Of a stretch of 37,419 nucleotides of DNA, positions 15,540 to 23,275 are shown piece after piece (the stretch's first letter is position 1; every line of letters begins with the position of its first letter). The notes under the pieces are model-generated. The model searched no databases, had not been told where the DNA came from, and was given only the letters and a program-made list of their open reading frames with translations. The translations under genes were made by a program, and so were the position numbers. The stretch lies in contig NZ_JAVFVT010000055.1 in NCBI RefSeq assembly GCF_030929555.1, positions 1 to 37,419 of the forward strand, in the 5' to 3' direction. The DNA is from Paenibacillus sp. LHD-117 (GTDB taxonomy: Bacteria; Bacillota; Bacilli; Paenibacillales; Paenibacillaceae).

Positions 15540-15635
15540 GGCTGGTTTTGGGCTTGATTTTATAGGCTGGCCTTAGGCTGGTTTTTACTTTCGGTTTTAC
15601 GATTGCATTTACAGTTATTTGTGAGCTTTACTCGC

Positions 15636-16490
15636 TCACTCAGCTCCCGCGTCCACGTCACTAAAGTCCCCCGTAATCAGAGGAACGCCAATTGTCACTT
15701 CCATCCGGTCGTTCTCAGTATTTCGATGCTCCGCGACCTGGAGATTGGCGTGCCGGTAGCCGTCCAACGACTGGGAGGCCAGAAGCTTATCGGTCAACAG
15801 GGTAACGCTTCGCGTCCCGCCATCCTCGTATTGTTCCATGACGCGCCCCATCGTTATGCGCTCCAGCTCCTTGGCCGCATCCGCGCTTTTGGCGAAGCCG
15901 TACGACTTTAATGTTATTTTCCAATCGGAAGAATGTTGAGCGAGGATCGCGGCTATAGATTCCGTCGATTCCAGCAGCTCCTCCTTGGATACGATCCCTT
16001 GATCCGTCTCCAGCAGCACGATAACCGCCACGCCCTGGTCCGTCGTCTCAGTTTCGTGCATGGACAGGCTCCCGTCCCAAGTTGCCGGGAAAGGGCCCTT
16101 TATCGTCTTGCCCTCGTTTGTCACAAACTTCTCGGTCGCTTCGCCTTTTTCGTTCGCATACAGCTTCGCAGCCAATTGCGAGAAGCTTGAGTCGGGCTGA
16201 AGCACCGCATCCCAGCGGATCATCCAATCGGCAGCCTCGGCGCCTCCGGCCAGCAGACTATGGCTCCACGTCCATAGCTGGTTTAGATCATGCGAGTCTT
16301 TTTCGGCATCCGGAGCTTGGTTTTGAGGATCCGACTTGTTCAGCAGCAAGGCAATGAGGAGCAGCACAATAAGCAAAGCGCTTGCTCCCGCTACGCCATG
16401 TTTTTTTTTGAAAGGGGAAGGCGGCTTTCGTTTGGGCTTGGCAACGTTATCGTTCTCTAGATTCAATAAGGATTTCCGAGGCACGTACAT
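15636..16490 (-). CDS. YwmB-like membrane-anchored protein
   Basis: This 284-residue protein has a basic N-terminal tail (residues 1-32), a membrane helix (about 33-50) and an extracellular domain. The C-terminal pattern of two halves, including VAVIVLLETDQG and ANLQVAEHRNTENDRMEVTIGVPLITGDF, resembles the YwmB family (TATA-box-binding-like fold, PF08680) of spore-forming Bacillota, whose function is unsettled. The start is chosen at ATG 16490 because GGAGG (16502-16498) is seven bases upstream. An ATG 12 codons earlier has no ribosome site. In Bacillus subtilis ywmB lies near murAA and spoIID. That context is absent here, so this may be a paralogue. The gene is divergent from the unrecognised gene at 16587. 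Confidence 0.65.
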   Translation of the reverse strand: MYVPRKSLLNLENDNVAKPKRKPPSPFKKKHGVAGASALLIVLLLIALLLNKSDPQNQAPDAEKDSHDLNQLWTWSHSLLAGGAEAADWMIRWDAVLQPDSSFSQLAAKLYANEKGEATEKFVTNEGKTIKGPFPATWDGSLSMHETETTDQGVAVIVLLETDQGIVSKEELLESTESIAAILAQHSSDWKITLKSYGFAKSADAAKELERITMGRVMEQYEDGGTRSVTLLTDKLLASQSLDGYRHANLQVAEHRNTENDRMEVTIGVPLITGDFSDVDAGAE

Positions 16491-16586
16491 GAAATAACCT
16501 CCGTTCGATTGTAGGCTAACGGACATTTCTTCGCGGGCGTGAATAGACTGGGTGCATAACCTAACGAGGAAAAAGGTGGAGGAGCT

Positions 16587-17033
16587 ATGGAACGGATTTA
16601 TCCGCTAAACGACGAACACTTGCAGCATATCATCGGCATGCCGGTCTGTGCGGTCATGAATAACGGTTTGCGATACGTCGGCATCGCGGAAAGCTGCAAA
16701 AGCGGTCGGCTCGGACTGACGATCCCTTCGTATGAACACGGTTTTGGGTATCCAGCTGAGTCGCATGATTTATCGGATGACAGACAAGCGCGGAACAGCC
16801 AGAACGAACAAACGATACAGCCCGAACAAACAGCGTCGACCAAAAAAAGAAAACCCGTTCGCGGTAAGAAACAGCTAAAGCAAACACAAGCCACGGCATC
16901 CGCCAAGGAAGCCGTCTTTACTAATTACGCAGAAGGCGGGAATAATCCTGCCGCGGGTACAAGCGCAGACCGGACGGCCAATGGGATTAAGCTGGACTTG
17001 GAGGATATTTATCTCCTTTTCCTGATCGTGTAA
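16587..17033 (+). CDS. unrecognised 148-residue protein
   Basis: I do not recognise this protein. The N-terminal 50 residues contain IIGMPVCAVMNNGLRYVGIAESCKSGRLGL, a pattern of small beta strands reminiscent of a short Sm-like or PRC-barrel-like fold seen in small Bacillota proteins. The centre (residues 60-130) is a charged, Gln, Lys, Thr and Ala-rich, probably disordered linker. The last 15 residues (LDLEDIYLLFLIV) are hydrophobic and could touch a membrane. ATG 16587 has GGAGG four bases upstream, preceded by AGGTGG. The gene is divergent from the YwmB-like gene, and 148 bp separate it from the next gene on the same strand. Organisation of this type suggests a spore or envelope accessory protein, which is inference only. 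Confidence 0.6.
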   Translation: MERIYPLNDEHLQHIIGMPVCAVMNNGLRYVGIAESCKSGRLGLTIPSYEHGFGYPAESHDLSDDRQARNSQNEQTIQPEQTASTKKRKPVRGKKQLKQTQATASAKEAVFTNYAEGGNNPAAGTSADRTANGIKLDLEDIYLLFLIV

Positions 17034-17039
17034 TCGACA

Positions 17040-17104
17040 GAGAGGGTCCTTCGTCGACAAATTCGTTCCTTATAACGAACAATTTGCCGACATTCGACTC
17101 TCTC
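17040..17104 (+). terminator. long imperfect hairpin after the 148-residue protein gene
   Basis: GAGAGGGTC (17040-17048) pairs with GACTCTCTC (17096-17104), and the interior CGTCGACAAATT pairs imperfectly with AATTTGCCGAC. It begins a few bases after the stop codon. There is no T-tract, so termination is not proven. Confidence 0.35.
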
Positions 17105-17181
17105 GTTCGAGCAACTTCGCGTTCGTTATATAGTATGCTGGCTATATTATTTTTTTCTCATCGAACGGAGGGGGAAATCGG

Positions 17182-17880
17182 ATGTCTGGGTCTATACGGT
17201 CTATTCGAGGGATTGAGCGGACGAATGTATACGCGCCGATCGCTCCCGTCAACCGTTACGCGGCGTACCGCAATCGGGAGCAAGTCGAGCCGGCGCGTGT
17301 CCAGCCAGCGGAAGGATACGAAAGAAGGGTTGCCGAGGCGGCCGAAGGAGCGGCCGCGTGGCTGCGAATCACGCAAGAAGCCGGCGCGAAGCTGGACGGG
17401 CTCATGACCGAGCTTGGCCGCCTTGAAGGTTGGCGCGACGCCGCCGTCACCGAAGACAAGCTCCGCCAGCTTGAGAAGTTGCTGAACGAGCTGTCCGCTG
17501 TGTACCGGCAGTACGAACATCATTTGAAGCCGGAGCTTTGGGAAGTCGTGGAGCTAGCGCTGCGCCATCCGGCCACGGAGGAGCTCAGCCTGCGCAGAGA
17601 CGAAAACTCCTTGTTCCGGACCGAAAATCGGAATTCGGCTCTCGCACAGCGCCGGCACGACTCCCAAGAAGACCGCGGCAAGCTGAGAAGACTCCTGCTG
17701 GGAGCGGACGGACTGCTCGCAGCATTAAAACGGGCCGTCTCGTACGCCGGGCATCTACAATCGGCCGACTTGCTTCGACTGCCCTTCCCGTCGGGATATC
17801 CCTATGCGATGTATTACGGCGCAGCCCAATTGTATTGGCCGCTCCCGAGCAGAGGCACGATTCTGAATAAATACGTTTAA
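17182..17880 (+). CDS. unrecognised 232-residue protein
   Basis: I do not recognise this protein. It has no signal peptide or membrane helix. Residues 46-110 and 150-195 look helical and charged (for example LMTELGRLEGWRDA and EKLLNELSAVYRQYE), compatible with a helical bundle or coiled coil. The C-terminal 40 residues are rich in Tyr and Pro. The start ATG 17182 has a strong GGAGGGGG upstream. It follows the 148-residue gene on the same strand and ends just before the repeat element at 17886. The N-terminus (MSGSIRSIRGIERTNVYAPI) resembles flagellin or fork-head type starts of small Bacillota proteins only superficially. Function is unknown. Confidence 0.6.
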   Translation: MSGSIRSIRGIERTNVYAPIAPVNRYAAYRNREQVEPARVQPAEGYERRVAEAAEGAAAWLRITQEAGAKLDGLMTELGRLEGWRDAAVTEDKLRQLEKLLNELSAVYRQYEHHLKPELWEVVELALRHPATEELSLRRDENSLFRTENRNSALAQRRHDSQEDRGKLRRLLLGADGLLAALKRAVSYAGHLQSADLLRLPFPSGYPYAMYYGAAQLYWPLPSRGTILNKYV

Positions 17881-17885
17881 GAGGT

Positions 17886-18115
17886 TGTTCAAAAAGTCCA
17901 GTTTTGATCACGAAGTATACTAGTTAGCGTATTCGACATCGAATATTTCCTGATGCCCACGAAAGTGAAGGGAAGCTTCGATGCCAATTCCGATTACTTT
18001 CGCGGGGCCCGAGTTTGCCGAAACTTCCGGTGCTCACGTAGTTTACACTACGCTCCGCTCCTCAGTTTCTAGCTTCATCCAATCTTCTCGGTGCTGAAAA
18101 CCGGACTTTTTGAAC
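17886..18115 (+). repeat. intergenic hairpin repeat element, 230-bp copy (copy A)
   Basis: The element is bounded by a perfect 14-bp inverted repeat: TGTTCAAAAAGTCC at 17886-17899 and its reverse complement at 18102-18115. The ends extend to about 26 bp with mismatches. Inside are hairpins: TATTCG-CGAATA (17930-17945), an arm pair CGAAAGT/ACTTTCG absent from copy B, and a large stem around GTAG-TTTACA-CTAC ending in GAAAC/GTTTC. It has no coding frame and so could only be moved by a transposase elsewhere. It fills the gap between two converging genes and could end transcription from both sides. A 167-bp relative lies at 24339-24505 and an end fragment at 20933-20959, all in the same orientation. 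Confidence 0.8.
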
Positions 18116-18137
18116 ACGCACTTTAGCGAAGGCAGCA

Positions 18138-19478
18138 CTACGACGGCAGCAGAATGATCGACGTCCACTCGCCTGCATCGAGGCCCTCCGAACCGGAAGG
18201 GATAACGGCCAAGCAGTCCGCGTCCGCGATCGAAGCCATCATGCTGGATTTGGAGAAAGCCAGCGGGTCGGCGTTCAAGCTTCCATCCTCGCCTTGCGAG
18301 AGTCGGGATCGGACGAAACGAACATGCGGACTTCCTTTGCGTACGGGAGACGCGAGCTTCGCCGTCGCACAGCGGGGCAGCGGCGAGCCGCAGCCTTGCA
18401 TCGCCAGCAATGCCGGCCTGACGAACAGCTCGAATCCGACGAAACAAGCCCCGGGATTGCCCGACAGGGACAGCAGGAGCTTCCCTTCGAATAAGGCGGC
18501 CGATGTCGGACTGCCGGGACGCATCGCGACTTTATTAAAAAGGAGCGCGCTCTCGAACCCGCTGTTCTCATGGCCCGCCGGCGAAGTCTCGAGCTTGCGG
18601 AGGATATCGGCTATTACGTCATAATCGCCTACCGAGACGCCGCCCGTCGTAACGATGAGGTCGGCGTCTCTTGCCGCGCGGCGCAGCGCTTCCTCCACCG
18701 CTTCCCGCTGGTCGGGCAGCGTTCCGCGCAGCTGCGGCTCCGCGCCGCTCTGCTCGGCCATCCACGCGACCATCGCGCTGTTGCTGTCGCGGATCCGGCC
18801 CGGCGCTAGCGGCGCCTCCACCGGCATCAACTCGCTGCCGGTGGCGAAGATCGCGACGCGCGGGCGTCGGTACGCCGGCACGTCGGCATAGCCGAACGTG
18901 CCGAGCAGCGCGGCGTGGCCCGGCTTCAGCAGCGTGCCGGGCGCCGCCAGCGGGCTCCCGAGGCGGAATTCCTCGCCCCGGGGCGCCACGTTCTGGCCGG
19001 GCAAGGCGGCCGCTCGCACGAGCACCGCCGCGGCGCCCCCGGCCAGGGACGCCTCCGCGGTCTGCTCGAGCATGACGACCGCGTCGGCGCCTTCGGGCAC
19101 CGCCGCGCCGGTCATGACGCGCGCGGCCGTGCCTGGCTCAAGGGCCGCGGCGGCGAGCTCGCCCGCCGCGACCGCAGCCGCTACGCGGAGCAGCGCCGGC
19201 GATCCCGGCGCCGCTCCCGCGGTATCCACCGCGCGCAAGGCGTAGCCGTCGAGCCCCGAGCGCGCGAACGGCGGCCAATCGCTGGTCGCGCTCAGCGACT
19301 CCGCGAGGCGGCGACCGCCGCATTCGGCCAGCGGCACTAGCTCGCTGGCGACAAGCCTCTCGGCAGCTACAGCGACGACGCGCCGCTGCGCCTCCTCCAC
19401 CTGGATCGCCCGCCGATTGAAGCGTCCGTCGCTCCCCGCGGATATGATACTCTCGATTACCTGCTTCCCTTCTTCCAT
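18138..19478 (-). CDS. moeA: molybdopterin molybdenumtransferase MoeA
   Basis: This 446-residue protein is MoeA, which inserts molybdate into adenylylated molybdopterin to finish the molybdenum cofactor. The domains appear in order: an N-terminal linker segment, the FARSGLDGYAL core (near residues 75-85), VMTGAAVPEGADAVVM, the molybdopterin-binding domain with TTGGVSVGDYD (near 290), and a C-terminal beta domain. The start ATG 19478 has GGAGG seven bases upstream. It is divergent from mobB, so the two probably share a regulatory gap of 148 bp. The middle of the gene (about 18560-19400) is far richer in G and C than its own 3' end and the neighbouring genes, with long runs of Ala codons (see findings). 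The protein is otherwise intact. Confidence 0.93.
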   Translation of the reverse strand: MEEGKQVIESIISAGSDGRFNRRAIQVEEAQRRVVAVAAERLVASELVPLAECGGRRLAESLSATSDWPPFARSGLDGYALRAVDTAGAAPGSPALLRVAAAVAAGELAAAALEPGTAARVMTGAAVPEGADAVVMLEQTAEASLAGGAAAVLVRAAALPGQNVAPRGEEFRLGSPLAAPGTLLKPGHAALLGTFGYADVPAYRRPRVAIFATGSELMPVEAPLAPGRIRDSNSAMVAWMAEQSGAEPQLRGTLPDQREAVEEALRRAARDADLIVTTGGVSVGDYDVIADILRKLETSPAGHENSGFESALLFNKVAMRPGSPTSAALFEGKLLLSLSGNPGACFVGFELFVRPALLAMQGCGSPLPRCATAKLASPVRKGSPHVRFVRSRLSQGEDGSLNADPLAFSKSSMMASIADADCLAVIPSGSEGLDAGEWTSIILLPS

Positions 19479-19626
19479 GCACGTTCCTCCAACTCAATGA
19501 ATCAGAGCCCATCTCTCTTCGCTCCATTGTACCACAGCGACGATTCGGAACAAGAAAAAACGCCTTTCCCCTTATTTCATGATAATATGTTCCTATCAAC
19601 GATTAGTCCTAGAGAAGGAGTCCCCT

Positions 19627-20163
19627 ATGCCACCGATGATATTCCGCGATACCAAACCCGCCGTCATCCAAGTCGTCGGATACAAAAATACCGGCAAAAC
19701 CACGTTGGTCTGCCGGCTGACCGAGCTTCTGAAGCTCGCTTCCTATAAGGTTGGCACGATCAAACGCGACGCGCATGACTTCCGGATGGACACCCCCGGA
19801 ACGGACACCTGGAAACATCAAGCGGCCGGCGCGGACATTACCGCCATTAGCTCTGACAGCCGCAGCGCGATCCTGATGAACGAAAGCGCGACGCTCGGGC
19901 AACTTTTATCCAACATGAACAGCGTCGATATCGTCCTTGTCGAAGGATTCAAACATGAGTCTCATCCAAAATTAGTGCTTGTAAGGAACGAAGAAGACGC
20001 CGAGCTGCTTGGCAGCCTTTCCCATGTCGCGGCCGTCGTATTATGGCCGGAAACAACCGAGATCGCCGGATTAACCGGCCTGCTCAGCGGCATCCCGAAA
20101 TATTCGATCGACGACGCTGAAGGACTGCTGGCCTTTATCTTGCAGTTAGCCAAGCAACGGTGA
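19627..20163 (+). CDS. mobB: molybdopterin-guanine dinucleotide biosynthesis protein MobB
   Basis: This 178-residue protein is MobB, a GTP-binding partner of MobA that helps attach GMP to molybdopterin for the guanine dinucleotide form of the cofactor. The P-loop is GYKNTGKTT (residues 18-26), followed by the family pattern IKRDAHDF (residues 41-48) and VDIVLVEGFKHESHPK. The start ATG 19627 has AAGGAG six bases upstream. A frame opens 16 codons earlier but has no ribosome site. It is divergent from moeA and has no other moa or mob gene beside it here. No terminator is visible in the 93 bp to the converging response-regulator gene. Confidence 0.93.
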   Translation: MPPMIFRDTKPAVIQVVGYKNTGKTTLVCRLTELLKLASYKVGTIKRDAHDFRMDTPGTDTWKHQAAGADITAISSDSRSAILMNESATLGQLLSNMNSVDIVLVEGFKHESHPKLVLVRNEEDAELLGSLSHVAAVVLWPETTEIAGLTGLLSGIPKYSIDDAEGLLAFILQLAKQR

Positions 20164-20256
20164 GAAAAACTCCTATCGCTTTACGCTTTATCGCTTTAAA
20201 GAACTTAAACTTTCTGATGTGGTGAGTAATCTTCGTTCATAGCCATTCGAGGACTT

Positions 20257-20907
20257 CTACTCCGCTATCCCTTGTTTATGCGCGTAAATCGCGGCCTGCG
20301 TACGGTCGTCCACATGAAGCTTGTTGAAGATGTTCGTGATATGGAACTTCACCGTCTTCACGCCGATGAACAGGTCGTCCGCGATTTCTTGGTTGGACTT
20401 GCCTTGCGCGAGCCGCTTCAGCACATCCATCTCCCGCTCCGTCAGGTCATCGTGCAAGGGTGCTTGCTCCTGCTGCTTCGGCTGCCTGAACCGGTTCATC
20501 ATCTTCGCGGCGACCTGCGATTCGAGCACCGATTGGCCGCGCGCAGCCGCGCGGATCGCTTCCGCGATTTCGTTCGCCCTTGACGTCTTGAGCAGGTAGC
20601 TGAACGCCCCCGCTTCGATGACCGGGTATAGCTTGCTGTCGTCGATGAAGCTGGTCAGCACGATGACCTTGCAATCGGGATGCTGCTCCAGCAGCTTGGC
20701 CGTCGTTTCGACGCCGTCCATCCCGTCCATGACCAAATCCATAAGCACGACGTCCGGCCTGTACGCAGTAGCCAGACGGATGCCATCCATGCCATTGCTC
20801 GCTTCCCCCACTACCTCGATGCCATCCTCCGTATCAAGCACGGCGGCCAGCCCGATCCGAACCATCTCGTGATCGTCGACCAGCAGCACTTTAATTGGCG
20901 CTTCCAT
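20257..20907 (-). CDS. liaR: LiaR/NarL-family response regulator
   Basis: This 216-residue response regulator has an N-terminal receiver domain with the acidic pair Asp11-Asp12, phosphoacceptor Asp57, Thr85 and Lys107, and a C-terminal LuxR helix-turn-helix (about residues 152-214, LTEREMDVLKRLAQGKSNQEIADDL). It is the last gene of the leftward Lia-like operon and follows its cognate kinase gene by 60 bp. In LiaRS systems of Bacillota, the regulator activates the operon of the PspA-like proteins when cell-wall antibiotics or envelope damage act. Here the kinase, both PspA proteins and the LiaI-like protein share the operon, so autoregulation is expected. Spacer 20908-20967 holds an end fragment of the repeat element seen at 17886. 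Confidence 0.88.
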   Translation of the reverse strand: MEAPIKVLLVDDHEMVRIGLAAVLDTEDGIEVVGEASNGMDGIRLATAYRPDVVLMDLVMDGMDGVETTAKLLEQHPDCKVIVLTSFIDDSKLYPVIEAGAFSYLLKTSRANEIAEAIRAAARGQSVLESQVAAKMMNRFRQPKQQEQAPLHDDLTEREMDVLKRLAQGKSNQEIADDLFIGVKTVKFHITNIFNKLHVDDRTQAAIYAHKQGIAE

Positions 20908-20932
20908 TGCCTACATCTCTCCCCTAATAGGA

Positions 20933-20959
20933 TGTTCAGAAATCCCGTTTTAATCACGA
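20933..20959 (+). repeat. 27-bp end fragment of the hairpin repeat element (copy C)
   Basis: The 27 bases match the left end of the element at 17886-17912 with about five differences, including GTTCA, GTTTT and ATCACGA. The rest of the element is missing. It lies between the liaS-like and liaR-like genes, nine bases after the kinase coding region. Confidence 0.65.
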
Positions 20960-20967
20960 TCGCGCAT

Positions 20968-21984
20968 CTAATGCGTTCCTTGTTTCCCTTGTGTATCCAC
21001 CGGCACCCACAAATGTATCGTCGTCCCTTCCCCGGGCTGGGAGATCATCTGCAGCGCACCGCCAAGCTCGTTCACGCGTTCTTCCATCGTGAGCAGGCCA
21101 TAGGAGGTTTGTTTTTTCGCCTCCAGATCGAACCCGATGCCGCTATCCTGCAGCGTCATGTGCACGCGGTTATCCAGGCGCAGCAGCCGGATATGCATTT
21201 TATCCGCTTTGGAGTGCCTTAGCGTGTTCGACAAAGCTTCCTGCGCGATCCGGAACAGATGATCCTCCGCGGAAGGAAGCAGCGTGATCGATTCGTCGAC
21301 TTCGAGCGTAATGTCCATCGGAATTTTTTGCTGCAGCTCATCGACGATCGCCTTCAGCGCTTGTCCCAAGCTTTTCCCTTCCAAATGGACCGGCCGGAGG
21401 TGTAGCAATAAAGCGCGCATCTCGGATTGCGCTACGGCCGCCATCTCTTCGATCAGCTGAACCTGCCGTTTCGCCCGCTCCCAATCGCGTTCGATCGTGC
21501 GGCTGACGGCGGTCGCCGTCATGGAGATGGCGAACAGCTGCTGGCTGACCGCGTCATGAAGTTCTCTCGCCAGCCGCTGCCGCTCCTCGATGACCGCCGT
21601 GAACCTCACCTTTTCCTTCCAATTCGGGTCGTCACCGATTTCTTCCCCGCTTCCGCCTTGCGGATGGTCGGAATCGATCGTCACGGCATAGGGCGAACGT
21701 TTTCGTTGCTGCTCCGTTAATCTCTTTAGGGTAGCCTTCAGCTTCGAGTTTTGCAAATAACTCATAACCGTCGCCGCTGCAAGCCCGCCGCCTACGCCGA
21801 TCAACCCCATCACGGCCCACTTTCCCTTCAGCGTATACAGCTCCACGACGTCCAGCCCTTGCAGGACGATAACCGCCAAGCTGACGATGATGAGAAGCCA
21901 CAGCACCGTCTCCGCTACGTTGCGCTTCCGGGCGGCCGAAGGCCCTTCCGCTCCCGAGCCGCGCTTATCTTGCTCTGCTTGCAT
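20968..21984 (-). CDS. liaS: LiaS-like sensor histidine kinase
   Basis: This 338-residue membrane kinase has two membrane helices (about residues 25-43 and 55-75) with a very short extracellular loop of about ten residues, as in the intramembrane-sensing kinases of Bacillota. A linker follows, then the dimerisation and phosphoacceptor segment ERQRLARELHDAVSQQL with His143, and a HATPase domain with the N-box RIAQEALSNTLRHS and the later GIGFDL and GLLTMEERV segments. It belongs to the HisKA_3 type used by the LiaS, VraS and DesK families. It follows the second pspA gene by 78 bp and its response-regulator gene lies 60 bp downstream. The ATG 21984 start has a weak ribosome site (AGGAGC). Confidence 0.9.
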   Translation of the reverse strand: MQAEQDKRGSGAEGPSAARKRNVAETVLWLLIIVSLAVIVLQGLDVVELYTLKGKWAVMGLIGVGGGLAAATVMSYLQNSKLKATLKRLTEQQRKRSPYAVTIDSDHPQGGSGEEIGDDPNWKEKVRFTAVIEERQRLARELHDAVSQQLFAISMTATAVSRTIERDWERAKRQVQLIEEMAAVAQSEMRALLLHLRPVHLEGKSLGQALKAIVDELQQKIPMDITLEVDESITLLPSAEDHLFRIAQEALSNTLRHSKADKMHIRLLRLDNRVHMTLQDSGIGFDLEAKKQTSYGLLTMEERVNELGGALQMISQPGEGTTIHLWVPVDTQGKQGTH

Positions 21985-22062
21985 CTTATGCGCTCCTTAT
22001 GTAGCCGAAAAGCAGGAAAGAGCAGACCGTCGCCGGTCCGCCGCTTTCCGCTCATGCAACTA

Positions 22063-22776
22063 TTATTCGTTTTCGGTAACGTTTGTTGTTGGCGCGTTTA
22101 CGTTCAGCTTGTTCTTGAGCGCTTCAAGCTGCTCGTCGACCTTCATGCGTTTCTCTAGGTCGGCCGTGCTGACCGGCGCGGAGCCGGTCGATCCGCTGTA
22201 GCCGTACGGCGTGCGAAGGACGTCCGCTTCAGCCTCAAGCTGCATGATTTTTTCTTCCATCCGGTAGAAGCCGCGGGAAGCCGTGCCGCTGTCGATGGAG
22301 TGGTTCGTGCTGAGCTGCGCCATTTGTTTCTGCGCCTTGGCGACTTGAGCGCGGGAAGCCAGCTCGTTGCGTTTGTTGCGGAGTTGGTAGAACTCCTCCT
22401 TCATGCCATGCAGCTGCTGCATAAGCTCTTCCGCCTGCGCTTTCGCCTGGGCATGCAGGTCGATGTATTCCGTCACCTTCTGGTCGAAGTACAGCTTTTC
22501 TTCGAGCAGCTTGCGCGTCAGCTCTTCTTGGCCCGCTCTCAATGCCGCTTCCGCTTTCGATTCGCGATCCGCCGCGTTTCGTACCGAATCCTCCAGGCGC
22601 TGCTTCATGCGGCGCTCGTTCGCCATTTGTTTCGCTACCGTTACTTCCGCTTGATGGATTTCGGATTCCATGTCGCGCAGGTATTGGTTCAGCATCACAA
22701 CCGGATCTTCTAATTTATCGAGCACCTCGTTCATAGATGCTTTCGTCATATCCTTCATTCTTTTAAAGATTCCCAT
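22063..22776 (-). CDS. pspA: PspA/IM30 family protein (LiaH-like), second copy
   Basis: This 237-residue protein belongs to the PspA/IM30/LiaH family, which forms large oligomers on the inner membrane face and protects it when proton leakage or cell-wall damage occurs. Most of it (residues 10-190) is a long coiled coil, visible in heptad runs such as EDPVVMLNQYLRDMESEIHQ, which is the family start signature, and RKLLEEKLYFDQKVTEYIDL. The C-terminal part (after about 195) is Ser and Gly-rich before a final helix, unlike the first copy in this operon. Start ATG 22776 has GGGAG nine bases upstream, in the end of the pspC gene. The gene is separated by 5 bp from pspC and is cotranscribed. Confidence 0.9.
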   Translation of the reverse strand: MGIFKRMKDMTKASMNEVLDKLEDPVVMLNQYLRDMESEIHQAEVTVAKQMANERRMKQRLEDSVRNAADRESKAEAALRAGQEELTRKLLEEKLYFDQKVTEYIDLHAQAKAQAEELMQQLHGMKEEFYQLRNKRNELASRAQVAKAQKQMAQLSTNHSIDSGTASRGFYRMEEKIMQLEAEADVLRTPYGYSGSTGSAPVSTADLEKRMKVDEQLEALKNKLNVNAPTTNVTENE

Positions 22777-22780
22777 TTTG

Positions 22781-23275
22781 TTATTCTCCCTTCTCGTACT
22801 TTGCGATTTTGGCTTTCAATTCCTCGATCTCGCGTCTAAGCGCCTTCTTCTCCAAGTCATCCATCATGCTATCGAAGCCGGTAGTCGCAGCTGGCTCATC
22901 CTTGCGGTAGCCCCATTGCTCCTGCGGCGAGGTCTGTCCGAATGAAGCGTTGTAGCTGCCTTGCGGTCCGCTATGGGAACCGTAGCCGCCGTTGTTATAT
23001 CCTCCGCTGTAGCCGCCGCCGTAACCTCCGCCATGTCCGCTGCCGAAGCCGTTCGGGCCGAATCCGCCTGGGCCGTAGCCGTTGTAGATCGGCGGCTCCT
23101 TCGGAATAACCAAGCCGGCGATCAGATAGATGAAGATAACCGTGCCGCTTGTGAAGATCGTGACGACTACGAGCAGGATCCGAAGCAAAGTTGCGTCGAC
23201 GTTCAACATTTCGCTAAGTCCGCCGCACAATCCGAGCAGCTTCTTGTCGCGTCTGGAGCGATATAATTTTCTCAA
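22781..23275 (-). CDS. PspC domain membrane protein
   Basis: This protein of 164 residues has an N-terminal PspC domain (about residues 1-60): RKLYRSRRDKKLLGLCGGLSEMLNVDATLLR and a following membrane helix (LRILLVVVTIFTSGTVIFIYLIAGLVIP). A glycine, tyrosine and asparagine-rich segment (about 65-115) and a charged C-terminal helix follow. PspC proteins work at the membrane with PspA. I choose TTG 23275 as the start. Its TTG overlaps the stop of the first pspA gene (TTGA) and has GGAAGG nine bases upstream. ATG 23284, three codons earlier, lies directly on that ribosome site. The four-base overlap is typical of translational coupling. The Gly-rich stretch is unusual for this family. Confidence 0.85.
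   Translation of the reverse strand: MRKLYRSRRDKKLLGLCGGLSEMLNVDATLLRILLVVVTIFTSGTVIFIYLIAGLVIPKEPPIYNGYGPGGFGPNGFGSGHGGGYGGGYSGGYNNGGYGSHSGPQGSYNASFGQTSPQEQWGYRKDEPAATTGFDSMMDDLEKKALRREIEELKAKIAKYEKGE

Noticed and set aside
15398..15635. Riboswitch in the zwf leader
   Set aside because: The gap has low-complexity GGCTGG repeats and one imperfect inverted repeat, but no recognisable riboswitch core or terminator switch.
17886..18115. Insertion sequence at 17886-18115
   Set aside because: It has inverted ends but no coding frame for a transposase and no clear target duplication. It is listed as a repeat element instead.
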